DNA of 64,000 nt, from contig JASJAR010000001.1 of NCBI GenBank assembly GCA_030066905.1, positions 62,001 through 126,000 of the forward strand, read 5' to 3'. Position 1 is the stretch's first letter. Each line of letters starts with the position of its first letter. A model generated the notes under the pieces. That model ran no database searches. It worked only from the letters and a program-made list of their open reading frames with translations, and had not been told where the DNA came from. Below are positions 9,377-17,712 of the stretch, in pieces. The translations under genes were made by a program, and so were the position numbers. Source of the DNA: Paracoccaceae bacterium. Its GTDB lineage: Bacteria > Pseudomonadota > Alphaproteobacteria > Rhodobacterales > Rhodobacteraceae.

Positions 9377-9407
9377 AAAAAAAGGGGCCCCGCCAGCGCG
9401 GAGCCCC
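9377..9407 (-). terminator. Intrinsic terminator between soxA and soxB
   Basis: Read on the minus strand, a 10-bp GC-rich stem (GGGGCTCCGC with GCGGGGCCCC, one G-T pair) with a CTGG loop is followed by seven T residues. This is a textbook rho-independent terminator directly after the soxA stop codon. It should reduce read-through from soxXYZA into soxBCDEF. Confidence 0.85.
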
Positions 9408-9413
9408 CCGGGA

Positions 9414-10247
9414 TCACTGGCGCACGGCCGGGGTCTCGACCGACAGACCGTTCGAGCGGCTGGCGACGTAGAGCTCCAGCGCGCGGAACTCGTCGGACCC
9501 CTCGGCGAAGGTCTCCGCACGGGTGTCGCGGATGCAGCCGCGGAAGCGATTATGCCGCGAGATCAGTTTGGCCTGCTTCAGCCGGTAGGTTGGAAACCCG
9601 TTGATCTGGCCCTGGCTGAGATGGTCCGCCCGGATCATGTTGCCGTAATTGTCCTCGTGGCAATTGGCGCAGGACATCTCGAGCTGGCCGTAGCGGGTGT
9701 AGTACATCTCCTTGCCCTGTTCGTAGAACGGGGCGGCATCACCGTCGATGGCGACGTTCATCGGCATTCCCCGCGATTGCAGGCCGATCAGCGCGATCAT
9801 CGACTGCATCTCGGGACCCGACCATTTCCAGGGCTCGGCCCCCATGGCTTTCGCCCGGTGTCCATTGAGGAGGTCCTCCATGGTAGTGAGCTTGCCGTCG
9901 ATGACCTTCGGCATCGTTGCCGTCAGACCGGCGAAGTCCTCGACGCTTTCGTGGCACGAGGCGCAAGAGCGCCCCTCGCTGCCATCGACGGTATTGAAGA
10001 GATCGAGCGCCTGATCGACGAAGATCATCGCGGGGTTCTCGAAATCGTCCATCTGGAGCGCCTGGGTCTCCGGCGTCCGGAACCGCCACCCCGAATAGAT
10101 GGTGCGCAGGCCCTCGACATGATCCGGTGCAGCGGTCTCGGTGACCATCTTCTCGCCCTCGACGAAGAGCGTGTTGCCGTCTTGGGCCGAGGCCGCAGCG
10201 CCAAAGGCGCAGGCGGCCACGGTTGCGATGATCTTTGTCATCTTCAT
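9414..10247 (-). CDS. soxA: SoxA, dihaem subunit of the L-cysteine S-thiosulfotransferase SoxAX
   Basis: Periplasmic cytochrome of 277 residues with a signal peptide ending ASAQ. It has two haem motifs, CASCH (95-99) and CANCH (193-197). The catalytic haem-ligand cysteine lies in RFRGCIRDTRAE (Cys238), which carries the persulfide modification in studied SoxA. SoxAX joins thiosulfate to the SoxY cysteine. Having both haem motifs puts it in the dihaem class rather than the monohaem class. The ATG with a GGGAGGG site was preferred over an upstream extension without a signal peptide. Confidence 0.95.
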   Translation of the reverse strand: MKMTKIIATVAACAFGAAASAQDGNTLFVEGEKMVTETAAPDHVEGLRTIYSGWRFRTPETQALQMDDFENPAMIFVDQALDLFNTVDGSEGRSCASCHESVEDFAGLTATMPKVIDGKLTTMEDLLNGHRAKAMGAEPWKWSGPEMQSMIALIGLQSRGMPMNVAIDGDAAPFYEQGKEMYYTRYGQLEMSCANCHEDNYGNMIRADHLSQGQINGFPTYRLKQAKLISRHNRFRGCIRDTRAETFAEGSDEFRALELYVASRSNGLSVETPAVRQ

Positions 10248-10276
10248 TGCGATGTTCCCTCCCTTTCGCGCCCGGC

Positions 10277-10606
10277 TCAGGACACGTCGATGGACTTCGT
10301 TTCGGTGTAGACCGAGCCGTCGTCGTCGTACCAAGTGAAGGTGAACTCACCGGGCCCCGGCACGATGGCGTCGAACTCGAAGTACGGGTTGGTCGAGATC
10401 GCGGGCTCCAGCGTTACGTCGATAACGTTCTCGCCGTTAAAGTCGGCCACGAAGCGGTTGATGATCGACCGCGGGATGACATTGCCGTCCTTGTCCTTGC
10501 GCTGGCCGCTTTCCATCGTGTGGCTGATGAGCGTCTTGATGGTGATCGTATCGCCCGCCGAAGCTTCTTTCGGGACCCGGACGCGGGGCTTCACGTTGTC
10601 TGCCAT
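10277..10606 (-). CDS. soxZ: SoxZ, partner of the sulfur carrier SoxY
   Basis: Small all-beta protein of 109 residues without its own signal. It contains the family segments RVRVPKEASAGDTITIKTLISH near the start (residues 8-29) and NPYFEFDAIVPGPGEFTFTW near the end (residues 72-91). It forms the SoxYZ heterodimer that carries the sulfur substrate, and is exported together with SoxY by the twin-arginine signal of SoxY. The ribosome site is GAGGAGAG. It sits 23 nt behind soxY and 29 nt ahead of soxA. Confidence 0.95.
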   Translation of the reverse strand: MADNVKPRVRVPKEASAGDTITIKTLISHTMESGQRKDKDGNVIPRSIINRFVADFNGENVIDVTLEPAISTNPYFEFDAIVPGPGEFTFTWYDDDGSVYTETKSIDVS

Positions 10607-10629
10607 GTTCTCTCTCCTCGTCGCTCGGA

Positions 10630-11052
10630 TCAGCCGCCGCAGCCGCCGATCGTGACTTTCACTTCCGCGGATGCGCGCTGGAACGAGCCGTCTTCCATCT
10701 TGGCGATGGCGACGACGTTTTGGGTCGTGGCGAGCCGGATCCGGGTCGATGCCGAACGGGTCGGGTTCAGCGGGCCGAAGTTGAAGGTGGCCACGTTGGG
10801 CACCGGGTTACCTTCCGCGAAGATTGCCACCATCACCGCCCCAGGGGCGGAAATCGAGATCGGCACCGTGTTGCCGTTCTCGGCGATCTCGGGCGCGGTG
10901 ATCGTCAACTCGCCCGCCGCGGTTTCGGCCCCGCCGGTGATCTTGGCGATCTCGTCATCGGTGAGCGAGGCGAAAGCCGGAAGAGCTCCGAGACCGTAGG
11001 CCGCGAGGGCCGCCGAGCCCATCGTCAGCATGTTGCGTCGCGTCAGTTCCAT
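10630..11052 (-). CDS. soxY: SoxY, sulfur-carrier protein
   Basis: Carrier of 140 residues. Its C-terminal GGCGG (136-140) holds the cysteine on which thiosulfate is bound and processed. The N-terminus has a twin-arginine signal (LTRRNML) and a hydrophobic stretch ending ALPAFA. The ATG at 11052, with GGAG seven bases upstream, was preferred to a TTG four codons earlier. The mature part is an immunoglobulin-like fold typical of the family. The gene lies between soxX and soxZ. Confidence 0.95.
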   Translation of the reverse strand: MELTRRNMLTMGSAALAAYGLGALPAFASLTDDEIAKITGGAETAAGELTITAPEIAENGNTVPISISAPGAVMVAIFAEGNPVPNVATFNFGPLNPTRSASTRIRLATTQNVVAIAKMEDGSFQRASAEVKVTIGGCGG

Positions 11053-11082
11053 GATGTTCTCCAATCCGTTCGGTATCGGTCG

Positions 11083-11559
11083 TCAGTCGTATTTCAGGGT
11101 GACGAGGAACGAGACCACGTCCTCGACGTCCTGGGCGGAAAGCAGCGGGGCCACCTCGCCCGCGGCCGCTGCCTTGCCGGTGTAGCCATCGCCGACGCGG
11201 ATGAAGCCGGTCGTCTTGTAGAACGAGGGCATCATCGAGTCGGGAAACATGATCTTGGCGTTGGCCACGATCCCGCGGAGCTCGGCCTCGCTCCAGCGCT
11301 CGCCGGCCCCGTCGAGCGGCGGTCCGACCTCGCCGTGGAACGGCAGGTGCGCAAGTGCCTCGACGGAATGGCACGCAATGCAGTTGCCGGCTCCTTTGTT
11401 CATCAGTTCGGCCCCTTTTTCGGGGTTGCCCGGAACCCCCGAGAGCGAGGTCTCGACCGCGCCATCGACGAATTCCACGTCGCCCGGGGCGATCCCTTCG
11501 GCGAAGGCGGCCGTCGCGAACAGCGATGTCGCGGCGAGGATGGCCAGTGTCTGCTTCAT
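11083..11559 (-). CDS. soxX: SoxX, monohaem subunit of SoxAX
   Basis: Periplasmic monohaem cytochrome of 158 residues. A signal peptide ends at AAFAE, the haem site is CIACH (60-64), and a downstream methionine-rich segment (KIMFPDSMMPSFY) should supply the sixth ligand. The ATG at 11559 has a near-ideal AGGGAGGG site; a longer in-frame start would destroy the signal peptide. It is the first gene after the soxW/soxX regulatory gap and thus the head of the structural sox operon. Confidence 0.94.
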   Translation of the reverse strand: MKQTLAILAATSLFATAAFAEGIAPGDVEFVDGAVETSLSGVPGNPEKGAELMNKGAGNCIACHSVEALAHLPFHGEVGPPLDGAGERWSEAELRGIVANAKIMFPDSMMPSFYKTTGFIRVGDGYTGKAAAAGEVAPLLSAQDVEDVVSFLVTLKYD

Positions 11560-11620
11560 GTTCCCTCCCTTCGGCGGCGAGCACCGCCCGTCTTTTCGGT
11601 ACACTACTGCGCACATTCCG

Positions 11621-11652
11621 ATTCACGCAACATCAAATTCAATTACGTGAAT
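11621..11652. promoter_or_regulatory. soxR operator: SoxR/SqrR-type operator in the soxW-soxX gap
   Basis: The AT-rich gap between soxW and soxX contains ATTCAATTACGTGAAT at 11637-11652. This is ATTC-N8-GAAT, the consensus reported for the persulfide-sensing ArsR protein SqrR, and also a perfect 5-6-5 inverted repeat. A larger inverted repeat, ATTCACG at 11621 and CGTGAAT at 11646, encloses it. It stands about 60-90 bp upstream of the soxX start. In Pseudaminobacter SoxR binds this same intergenic position, so repression of soxX-YZA by SoxR is likely. Confidence 0.7.
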
Positions 11653-11704
11653 TTTTGAACGGCTGCCCCTGCCGGATCGACACGGCTCGCGCCTGCCGGC
11701 GCGG

Positions 11705-12268
11705 TCACTCGCCCTGCTGTTCGGCAAATTTCCGGGCGTGGTACTTCTGAAACGGCTCGTCGGTCTCGTAGCCCTTCTCGACGACCCAGTTGAGCATGTT
11801 GAGCGTCGTCCATTTCCCAAAGGCGCCCGGCATGTTCGCCACCGACGCGGTCGCGGCGGTGGCCTCCGGTCCCACCTCTTCGGGAAAGAAGTAGATGCTT
11901 GGGGTGAAAAGCGCGCCCCAGCGGCGGACCATCTCCTTTTCCGGCAACGTCGTCCCGTCGAAATCGGTTACCTCGACATCGCCGAACATGTTGATCTGGA
12001 TGACGAAGAAGTTTGCCTCGATGGCCGCTTCGACATCCGCGTCGACGAACACCTCCTCGTGCATCTTCCTGCAATAGATGCAGCCGCGCTGCTCCACGAG
12101 CACCATCAGACGCTTGCCCTCGGCGGTCGCCTCGGCGAGGTCTTCGCCAAGATCCTTGAACGTGTCCCGCATCCACGGGGCCTTGTGCAGCCCGTCGTCG
12201 CCCAGCTCGGCGGCCTGCGCGCCGCAGGCGATTAGAATGGCCGTTATGGCAGCGATCATGGGTCTCAT
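11705..12268 (-). CDS. soxW: SoxW, periplasmic thioredoxin-like protein
   Basis: Thioredoxin-fold protein of 187 residues with a signal peptide (residues 1-20) and the active site CIYC (Cys63 and Cys66). It receives electrons from the membrane protein SoxV and keeps periplasmic Sox thiols reduced. The pattern LMVLVEQRGCIYCRKMHEEV is typical of DUF255/SoxW-like thioredoxins. It follows soxV by 21 nt, an arrangement conserved in Paracoccus. The stop codon lies only about 50 bp from the SoxR site that begins the soxX operon. Confidence 0.9.
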   Translation of the reverse strand: MRPMIAAITAILIACGAQAAELGDDGLHKAPWMRDTFKDLGEDLAEATAEGKRLMVLVEQRGCIYCRKMHEEVFVDADVEAAIEANFFVIQINMFGDVEVTDFDGTTLPEKEMVRRWGALFTPSIYFFPEEVGPEATAATASVANMPGAFGKWTTLNMLNWVVEKGYETDEPFQKYHARKFAEQQGE

Positions 12269-12289
12269 CGGTCGGTCCTCCCCTGTGTT

Positions 12290-13030
12290 TCACCCGATCG
12301 TGGCGAACCACGGGACGTATTCGAGCATCCATTGGGCAATGTGGTTCACGGAATTGGTCGCGATCAGAACGCCAAAGAGCACCAGCAGGCCGCCCATCAG
12401 CTTCTCCACCGTGCCGAGATGACGGCGGAACCGAGCCATCGAGGTCATGAACGGCCCGATAAAGAGGGCCGCGGCGATGAAGGGCAGTGTCATCCCGAGC
12501 CCGTAGGTGAAGAGAAGCCGCGCCCCCTCGCCGGCGGTCTCCTGACCGGCTGCGGTAAAGAGGATCGTCGCCAGGACCGGGCCCACGCAGGGCGTCCAGC
12601 CGAAGGCGAAGGCGAGGCCGATGACGAAGGCGCCGAGAAGCCCGACATTGGTCGTCGCGCCAGGGTCGGCGCGGAACTGGCGGTAGAGGAAACCGATGCG
12701 GATCAGGCCGAGAAAGTGCAGCCCCATCGCGACGATTATCGCCGCCGCGACCCAGCGCAGGATGTCGAAGTAATCGCGCACCAGCGCCCCGAACGCCGTG
12801 GCCGTCGCCCCGAGCCCCACGAAAACGGTGATCACCCCCAGCGCAAAGCATGTGGCCGCCGCAAAGGCGCGCAGTCGCACCTCGCCGGTTACCGCCGCCC
12901 CGGCTGCGACCTGGTTCATCCCCACCCCGGCGAGATAGCTCAGGTAGAACGGCACCATCGGCAGTATGCAAGGCGACAAGAAAGACAGCAGACCCGCGAG
13001 CAGAGCGCCGAAATATGTGACATCGAACAC
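12290..13030 (-). CDS. soxV: SoxV, CcdA-family transmembrane thiol transporter
   Basis: A six-helix CcdA/DsbD-type membrane protein of 246 residues. The redox cysteines lie in the paired motifs FLSPCILPMVPFYLSYL (Cys21) and FAFGWTPCVGPVLA (Cys148). It moves electrons from cytoplasmic thioredoxin to the periplasmic partner SoxW. It starts at a GTG at the edge of the 85-bp gap shared with divergent soxS, where a SoxR-like site lies. Length and motifs match SoxV. Confidence 0.92.
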   Translation of the reverse strand: MFDVTYFGALLAGLLSFLSPCILPMVPFYLSYLAGVGMNQVAAGAAVTGEVRLRAFAAATCFALGVITVFVGLGATATAFGALVRDYFDILRWVAAAIIVAMGLHFLGLIRIGFLYRQFRADPGATTNVGLLGAFVIGLAFAFGWTPCVGPVLATILFTAAGQETAGEGARLLFTYGLGMTLPFIAAALFIGPFMTSMARFRRHLGTVEKLMGGLLVLFGVLIATNSVNHIAQWMLEYVPWFATIG

Positions 13031-13056
13031 GGGCGCCCGTTCCCTTGGCTTGAGAC

Positions 13057-13072
13057 ATTCACGAATTAGATT
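13057..13072. promoter_or_regulatory. soxR operator: SoxR/SqrR-like operator in the soxV-soxS divergent promoter
   Basis: The 85-bp divergent gap holds ATTC-N8-GATT, one base away from the ATTC-N8-GAAT consensus. It also holds the decamer ATTCACGAAT, which recurs reverse-complemented upstream of soxB, and shares ATTCACG with the soxW/soxX gap. Pseudaminobacter SoxR is known to bind its soxS-soxV region, so the position fits autoregulation plus control of soxVW. Confidence 0.62.
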
Positions 13073-13115
13073 ATGATCAACTGTGGAAGTCGGTCAATCA
13101 TAGGCGTACCGCCCC

Positions 13116-13478
13116 GTGCTCAGAGCCCTTGCCCTCGCCGCGCTGCTCATCGCGCCCCTGCCGGCCGCCGGACAGGCCGCGCTCTATATGGCCGAAGAGG
13201 CCGGTTGCCTCTGGTGCGCGCGCTGGAACGCCGAAATCGGCCCGATCTACCCGAAGACCGGCGAGGGCCGCGCCGCGCCCTTGGTCCGCTACGATCTGAA
13301 CGCCGACGACCCCGGCATCGAATTCGCCCGGCGCGTACATTACACGCCGACCTTCATCCTCGTCGAAGACGGCCGGGAACTCGGCCGGATCGAGGGCTAT
13401 CCGGGCGAGGACTTTTTCTGGGGCCTTCTCGGTATGTTGATGAGTGAAAACGGGATTTTCTTTGACGAAGCGGGGTAA
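13116..13478 (+). CDS. soxS: SoxS, periplasmic thioredoxin
   Basis: Small thioredoxin-like protein of 120 residues. It has a signal sequence (about 1-20), a CLWC active site (Cys31/Cys34) and the cis-proline loop YTPTFIL. In Paracoccus SoxS reduces and reactivates SoxYZ. Translation starts at a GTG. It is the first gene of the plus-strand soxS-soxR-soxT unit and lies 6 nt ahead of soxR. Confidence 0.9.
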   Translation: MLRALALAALLIAPLPAAGQAALYMAEEAGCLWCARWNAEIGPIYPKTGEGRAAPLVRYDLNADDPGIEFARRVHYTPTFILVEDGRELGRIEGYPGEDFFWGLLGMLMSENGIFFDEAG

Positions 13479-13484
13479 GCGCGT

Positions 13485-13868
13485 ATGACACTCCAAGTGA
13501 CGATGCGAGACGACAGTTTCGAGCCGGCGTCTTCGCGGCTCCCGGTTTTCGACGCCGACATGTGCGCCGAAGACATGGAAAAGATGATGCGCAACGCCCA
13601 GCGCGCGTCGAACTTCCTCAAGGCCATCAGCCATGAGGGGCGGATGATGATTCTGTGTCACCTCGCCTCCGGCGAAAAATCCGTGACCGAGCTCGAAGAA
13701 CTCCTCTCGGCCCGTCAGGCCGCCGTTTCCCAGCAGCTCTCCCGGCTGCGCCTCGAAGGTCTCGTGACCCCGCGCCGGGACGGAAAGACGATCTACTACA
13801 GCTTGACAGACGATCGGCCGCGGCAAATCATGGAAGTCGTCTACGACCTGTTCTGCAGGGAAGACTGA
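13485..13868 (+). CDS. soxR: SoxR, ArsR-family repressor of the sox genes
   Basis: Winged-helix regulator of 127 residues. The recognition segment is ARQAAVSQQLSRLRLEGLV, with the wing GKTIYYSL after it. Cysteines are at 27, 58 (MILCHL) and 124 (LFCRED). The last two match the pair that forms polysulfide bridges in SqrR-type persulfide sensors, so it probably releases DNA when reactive sulfane sulfur builds up. It lies between soxS and a soxT transporter. Matching operator sequences occur at both sox promoters. Confidence 0.92.
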   Translation: MTLQVTMRDDSFEPASSRLPVFDADMCAEDMEKMMRNAQRASNFLKAISHEGRMMILCHLASGEKSVTELEELLSARQAAVSQQLSRLRLEGLVTPRRDGKTIYYSLTDDRPRQIMEVVYDLFCRED

Positions 13869-13914
13869 CCCGGGCGAACAAGAGCAAGCCAGGCGTTCGG
13901 GTGGGAGGAACCGA

Positions 13915-14967
13915 ATGCTGGAGCTTCTGGGTGAGGCCAATACCGATGCCCTGATCGGTCTCGTTGGCGGTATCGTCTTGGGACTTGCCGCCCGGATCGG
14001 GCGCTTCTGCACCCTCGGCGCCATCGAAGACTATCTTTATGGCCACGACGACCGCCGCCTCAGGATGTGGGGCATCGCCATCGGCGTGGCGATCATCGGC
14101 GCCCATCTCGCGATGGCCACGGGGCTGCTCGCCGGTCAGGATACCGCCTATCTGGACCGGGTCTGGAACCCGCTCGGCACCATCGTCGGCGGGCTGATGT
14201 TCGGCTACGGCATGGCACTCGCGGGCAATTGCGGCTACGGCGCTCTGGCCCGGCTGGGCGGCGGCGACCTGCGGTCCTTCGTCATCGTCATCATCATGGG
14301 GCTTTCCGCCTATTTCGTAATGTCGGGCCCCCTGGCCCATGCGCGCGTGTGGCTCTTTCCCGTCGAGACGGGCGCGACATCGCCGCAAGGTTTTTCGCAA
14401 CTCCTCGCAGCTCACGGTATCTCCCCGCTGGCCAGCGGACTGGTCATCGGTGGCACCGTTGTCGCCTTTGCCCTGGCGCGCCGGGGCATGCTGCGCGACG
14501 GAACCGCACTTTTCTGGGGCACCGCGGTGGGGCTGGCGATCGTCTCGGGCTGGGTCGGCACCTACTGGGTCGCCACGACCGGGTTCGAAGCCGAACCGAT
14601 CGAGACCCACTCCTTCGTGGCCCCGATCGGGGACACGATCTATTACGCGATGACCGCCTCGGGCAACGCGCTGTCCTTCAGCGTGGGCTCGGTCGTCGGC
14701 GTGGTTCTCGGAGCGGCGCTCGGCTCCTATTCGAAGGGGCATTTCCGCTGGGAGGCCTGCGAGGACCCCCGCGAACTGCGCCGCCAGATCTTCGGCGCGG
14801 CCCTGATGGGTCCCGGCGCGATCCTCGCGGTGGGTTGCAGCATCGGACAAGGCGTCTCGGCGTTCTCGGTCCTGGCGTACAGCGCGCCGGTGGCGTTCAT
14901 TTCGATCTTCGCCGGCGCGGCCCTCGGCCTGCGGCAGTTGATCGTCGGTCTGCACCCCGCCGAGTAA
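13915..14967 (+). CDS. soxT: SoxT, YeeE/YedE-family sulfur transporter, copy 2
   Basis: Polytopic membrane protein of 350 residues with three cysteines at about 32 (RFC), 106 (GNC) and 308 (VGC), the same spacing as in its paralogue at 267 and in TsuA thiosulfate transporters. The start has a strong GGGAGGAA site. It lies 46 nt behind soxR. In Hyphomicrobium one SoxT imports sulfur for oxidation and another helps signal to SoxR, so this soxR-linked copy is the better candidate for the signalling type. Which copy does what is inference. Confidence 0.85.
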   Translation: MLELLGEANTDALIGLVGGIVLGLAARIGRFCTLGAIEDYLYGHDDRRLRMWGIAIGVAIIGAHLAMATGLLAGQDTAYLDRVWNPLGTIVGGLMFGYGMALAGNCGYGALARLGGGDLRSFVIVIIMGLSAYFVMSGPLAHARVWLFPVETGATSPQGFSQLLAAHGISPLASGLVIGGTVVAFALARRGMLRDGTALFWGTAVGLAIVSGWVGTYWVATTGFEAEPIETHSFVAPIGDTIYYAMTASGNALSFSVGSVVGVVLGAALGSYSKGHFRWEACEDPRELRRQIFGAALMGPGAILAVGCSIGQGVSAFSVLAYSAPVAFISIFAGAALGLRQLIVGLHPAE

Positions 14968-15033
14968 CCGCGCCCCGAACGTCGCGCGGCATGCGCGGTC
15001 GCCAAACCCGCCCTTGGTGCCGAACCGGCGATG

Positions 15034-16515
15034 TCAGGGGGCGGCGAGCCGGTCGAAGAACGGAAGCGCGGCGTCGTAGAGATCGGCATAGAGCGGCAGC
15101 ATCCGGTCGTAGCGCTCGGCCCATTCGGGGTCGGGCACGATCTCCTCGCCGTAGCGGACCATCGCCGCAACTGCCGCGCCGAGCGACGGGTAGGCCCCGG
15201 TCGCCGCCGCCGCCATCGCGGCGGTTCCCACAAGGCCGCATTCCGGCTCTTCGGGGGTGACGAAGGGGGCACCGTACATGCTCGCCTTGATCTTCAGCCA
15301 CAGGGCCGAACGCGCCCCGCCGCCGGCGGCCACGAACCGTTCGGGGTGACCGTGTTGGGGCATCGCAGATTCGAGCTTGTGGCGGACCGAGAAGGCGACC
15401 CCTTCGAGCACCGCCCGCTGGAGCTCGCCCGCGCCATGGGCAGCCGTCAGCCCGAAGAACTGAGCCCGAGAGTTCGGGTTGAACCGCTCCCCCGCGAGGT
15501 AGGGCAGAAAAAGAAGCCCCCCGGCACCAGGTGCGGCCCCTGCGGCGGCAGCCTCGAGCTCCTCGAAGCTCTTCTCGCCGGCCGCAAGCGCCCGGCGCGC
15601 CCAGCGAACGGCATCGCCGCCCGCATCGAGGAGCGTCAGGCTGCCCCAGTGACCTTCGACCGTGGCGATGTTCGACACATCGGGGCTGAGCACAGGCGCG
15701 TCGTGCAGCAGCGTGACGATGGTGGAGGTCCCGGTGACGTCCGAGCCCAATCCGGGTGCATTCACCCCGGACCCGAGAAGCGCCACCGGATAATCGCCGC
15801 CGCCGACGAGCACCGGCAAGCCCTCGGGCAGTCCGGCCTCTGCGGCCGCGTCAGCGGTGACGGGGCCGAGAACCTCGGTCGCGGGGTGGATCGGCGGCAG
15901 GAGACCTGCTGGAATGCCGGCGGCCTCGACCAGGCGCGGCGACCATGTGCCGGTGGCGGGGTCCATCAGATAGGACATCGACGCCTCGGTCGGGTCCTGG
16001 GACCGACGGCCGGTGAGCCGGAAGTTGATCCAGTCTTTCGGCATCAACACCGTGGTCGCCCGCTCGACAGCCTCGGCATCGTTCTCCATCAGCCACATGA
16101 GTTTCGTAGCCGGCCAGGCCGGCGCGGGAAGGTTGGCCGCAAGGGCCATCGCCTCGTCGCCGAGACGGGCGCCGAGGATTTCGGCCTGGGGCTGGCTGCG
16201 CTTGTCGTTCCAGAGCGGCACCGCCTCACGGGTCGTCCGGCCTTCGGCATCGACCAGAACGGTGCCGTGCATCTGACCGCAGGCGCAAACGGCCGCCAGG
16301 CGGTCCGTGGCACCGTCGACCCGGGCCAGCACATCGCGGATGGCGGCGGTAGTCCCGGCCCACCAATCCGCCGGCCGCTGCTCGGACCAGCCGTGCCGGG
16401 GAACGATCTGCTCGTGCTCGCGCGCCGCAACGGCCAGAACCCGCCCGGTGCGGTCGACAAGGGCGGCGCGGATCGACCCGGTGCCGACATCGATGGAGAG
16501 ATAGAGGTCACGCAT
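15034..16515 (-). CDS. xylB: FGGY-family sugar kinase, xylulokinase-like
   Basis: Carbohydrate kinase of 493 residues. The N-terminal FGGY domain begins LSIDVGTGSIRAALVD, with the phosphate-binding turn and a catalytic aspartate likely in GGGDYPVALLG. The C-terminal domain has the nucleotide-binding GGGARSALWLKIKASMYG. Best overall resemblance is to XylB (RHGWSEQRPADWW, CGQMHGTVLVD). It is the last gene of the leftward ABC importer operon, 18 nt after the ATPase, so it probably phosphorylates the imported sugar. The substrate could be D-xylulose or another ketose or polyol. It converges with soxT across 66 nt in which I see nothing. Confidence 0.8.
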   Translation of the reverse strand: MRDLYLSIDVGTGSIRAALVDRTGRVLAVAAREHEQIVPRHGWSEQRPADWWAGTTAAIRDVLARVDGATDRLAAVCACGQMHGTVLVDAEGRTTREAVPLWNDKRSQPQAEILGARLGDEAMALAANLPAPAWPATKLMWLMENDAEAVERATTVLMPKDWINFRLTGRRSQDPTEASMSYLMDPATGTWSPRLVEAAGIPAGLLPPIHPATEVLGPVTADAAAEAGLPEGLPVLVGGGDYPVALLGSGVNAPGLGSDVTGTSTIVTLLHDAPVLSPDVSNIATVEGHWGSLTLLDAGGDAVRWARRALAAGEKSFEELEAAAAGAAPGAGGLLFLPYLAGERFNPNSRAQFFGLTAAHGAGELQRAVLEGVAFSVRHKLESAMPQHGHPERFVAAGGGARSALWLKIKASMYGAPFVTPEEPECGLVGTAAMAAAATGAYPSLGAAVAAMVRYGEEIVPDPEWAERYDRMLPLYADLYDAALPFFDRLAAP

Positions 16516-16533
16516 GGACGGGCCCCGCGAGGG

Positions 16534-17595
<1,062 letters not shown>

Positions 17596-17616
17596 TGGGG
17601 GCGTCCTTCATAACGG

Positions 17617-17644
17617 GCCCCGGACCGGCTGCGCGGTCCGGGGC
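17617..17644 (-). promoter_or_regulatory. GC-rich hairpin between binding-protein and ATPase genes
   Basis: An 11-bp perfect stem (GCCCCGGACCG with CGGTCCGGGGC) and a six-base loop lie after the binding-protein gene. No T tract follows, so it is more likely an mRNA-stabilising or partial-termination element than a full terminator. Such hairpins behind binding-protein genes raise binding protein over permease and ATPase levels. Confidence 0.55.
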
Positions 17645-17712
17645 GGGATATGGGAGCCGGAGGCGCCCCCTGCCCGTCTCGAAGGTCGGGGGGGCGGAGC
17701 CGGCGCTGGCCC

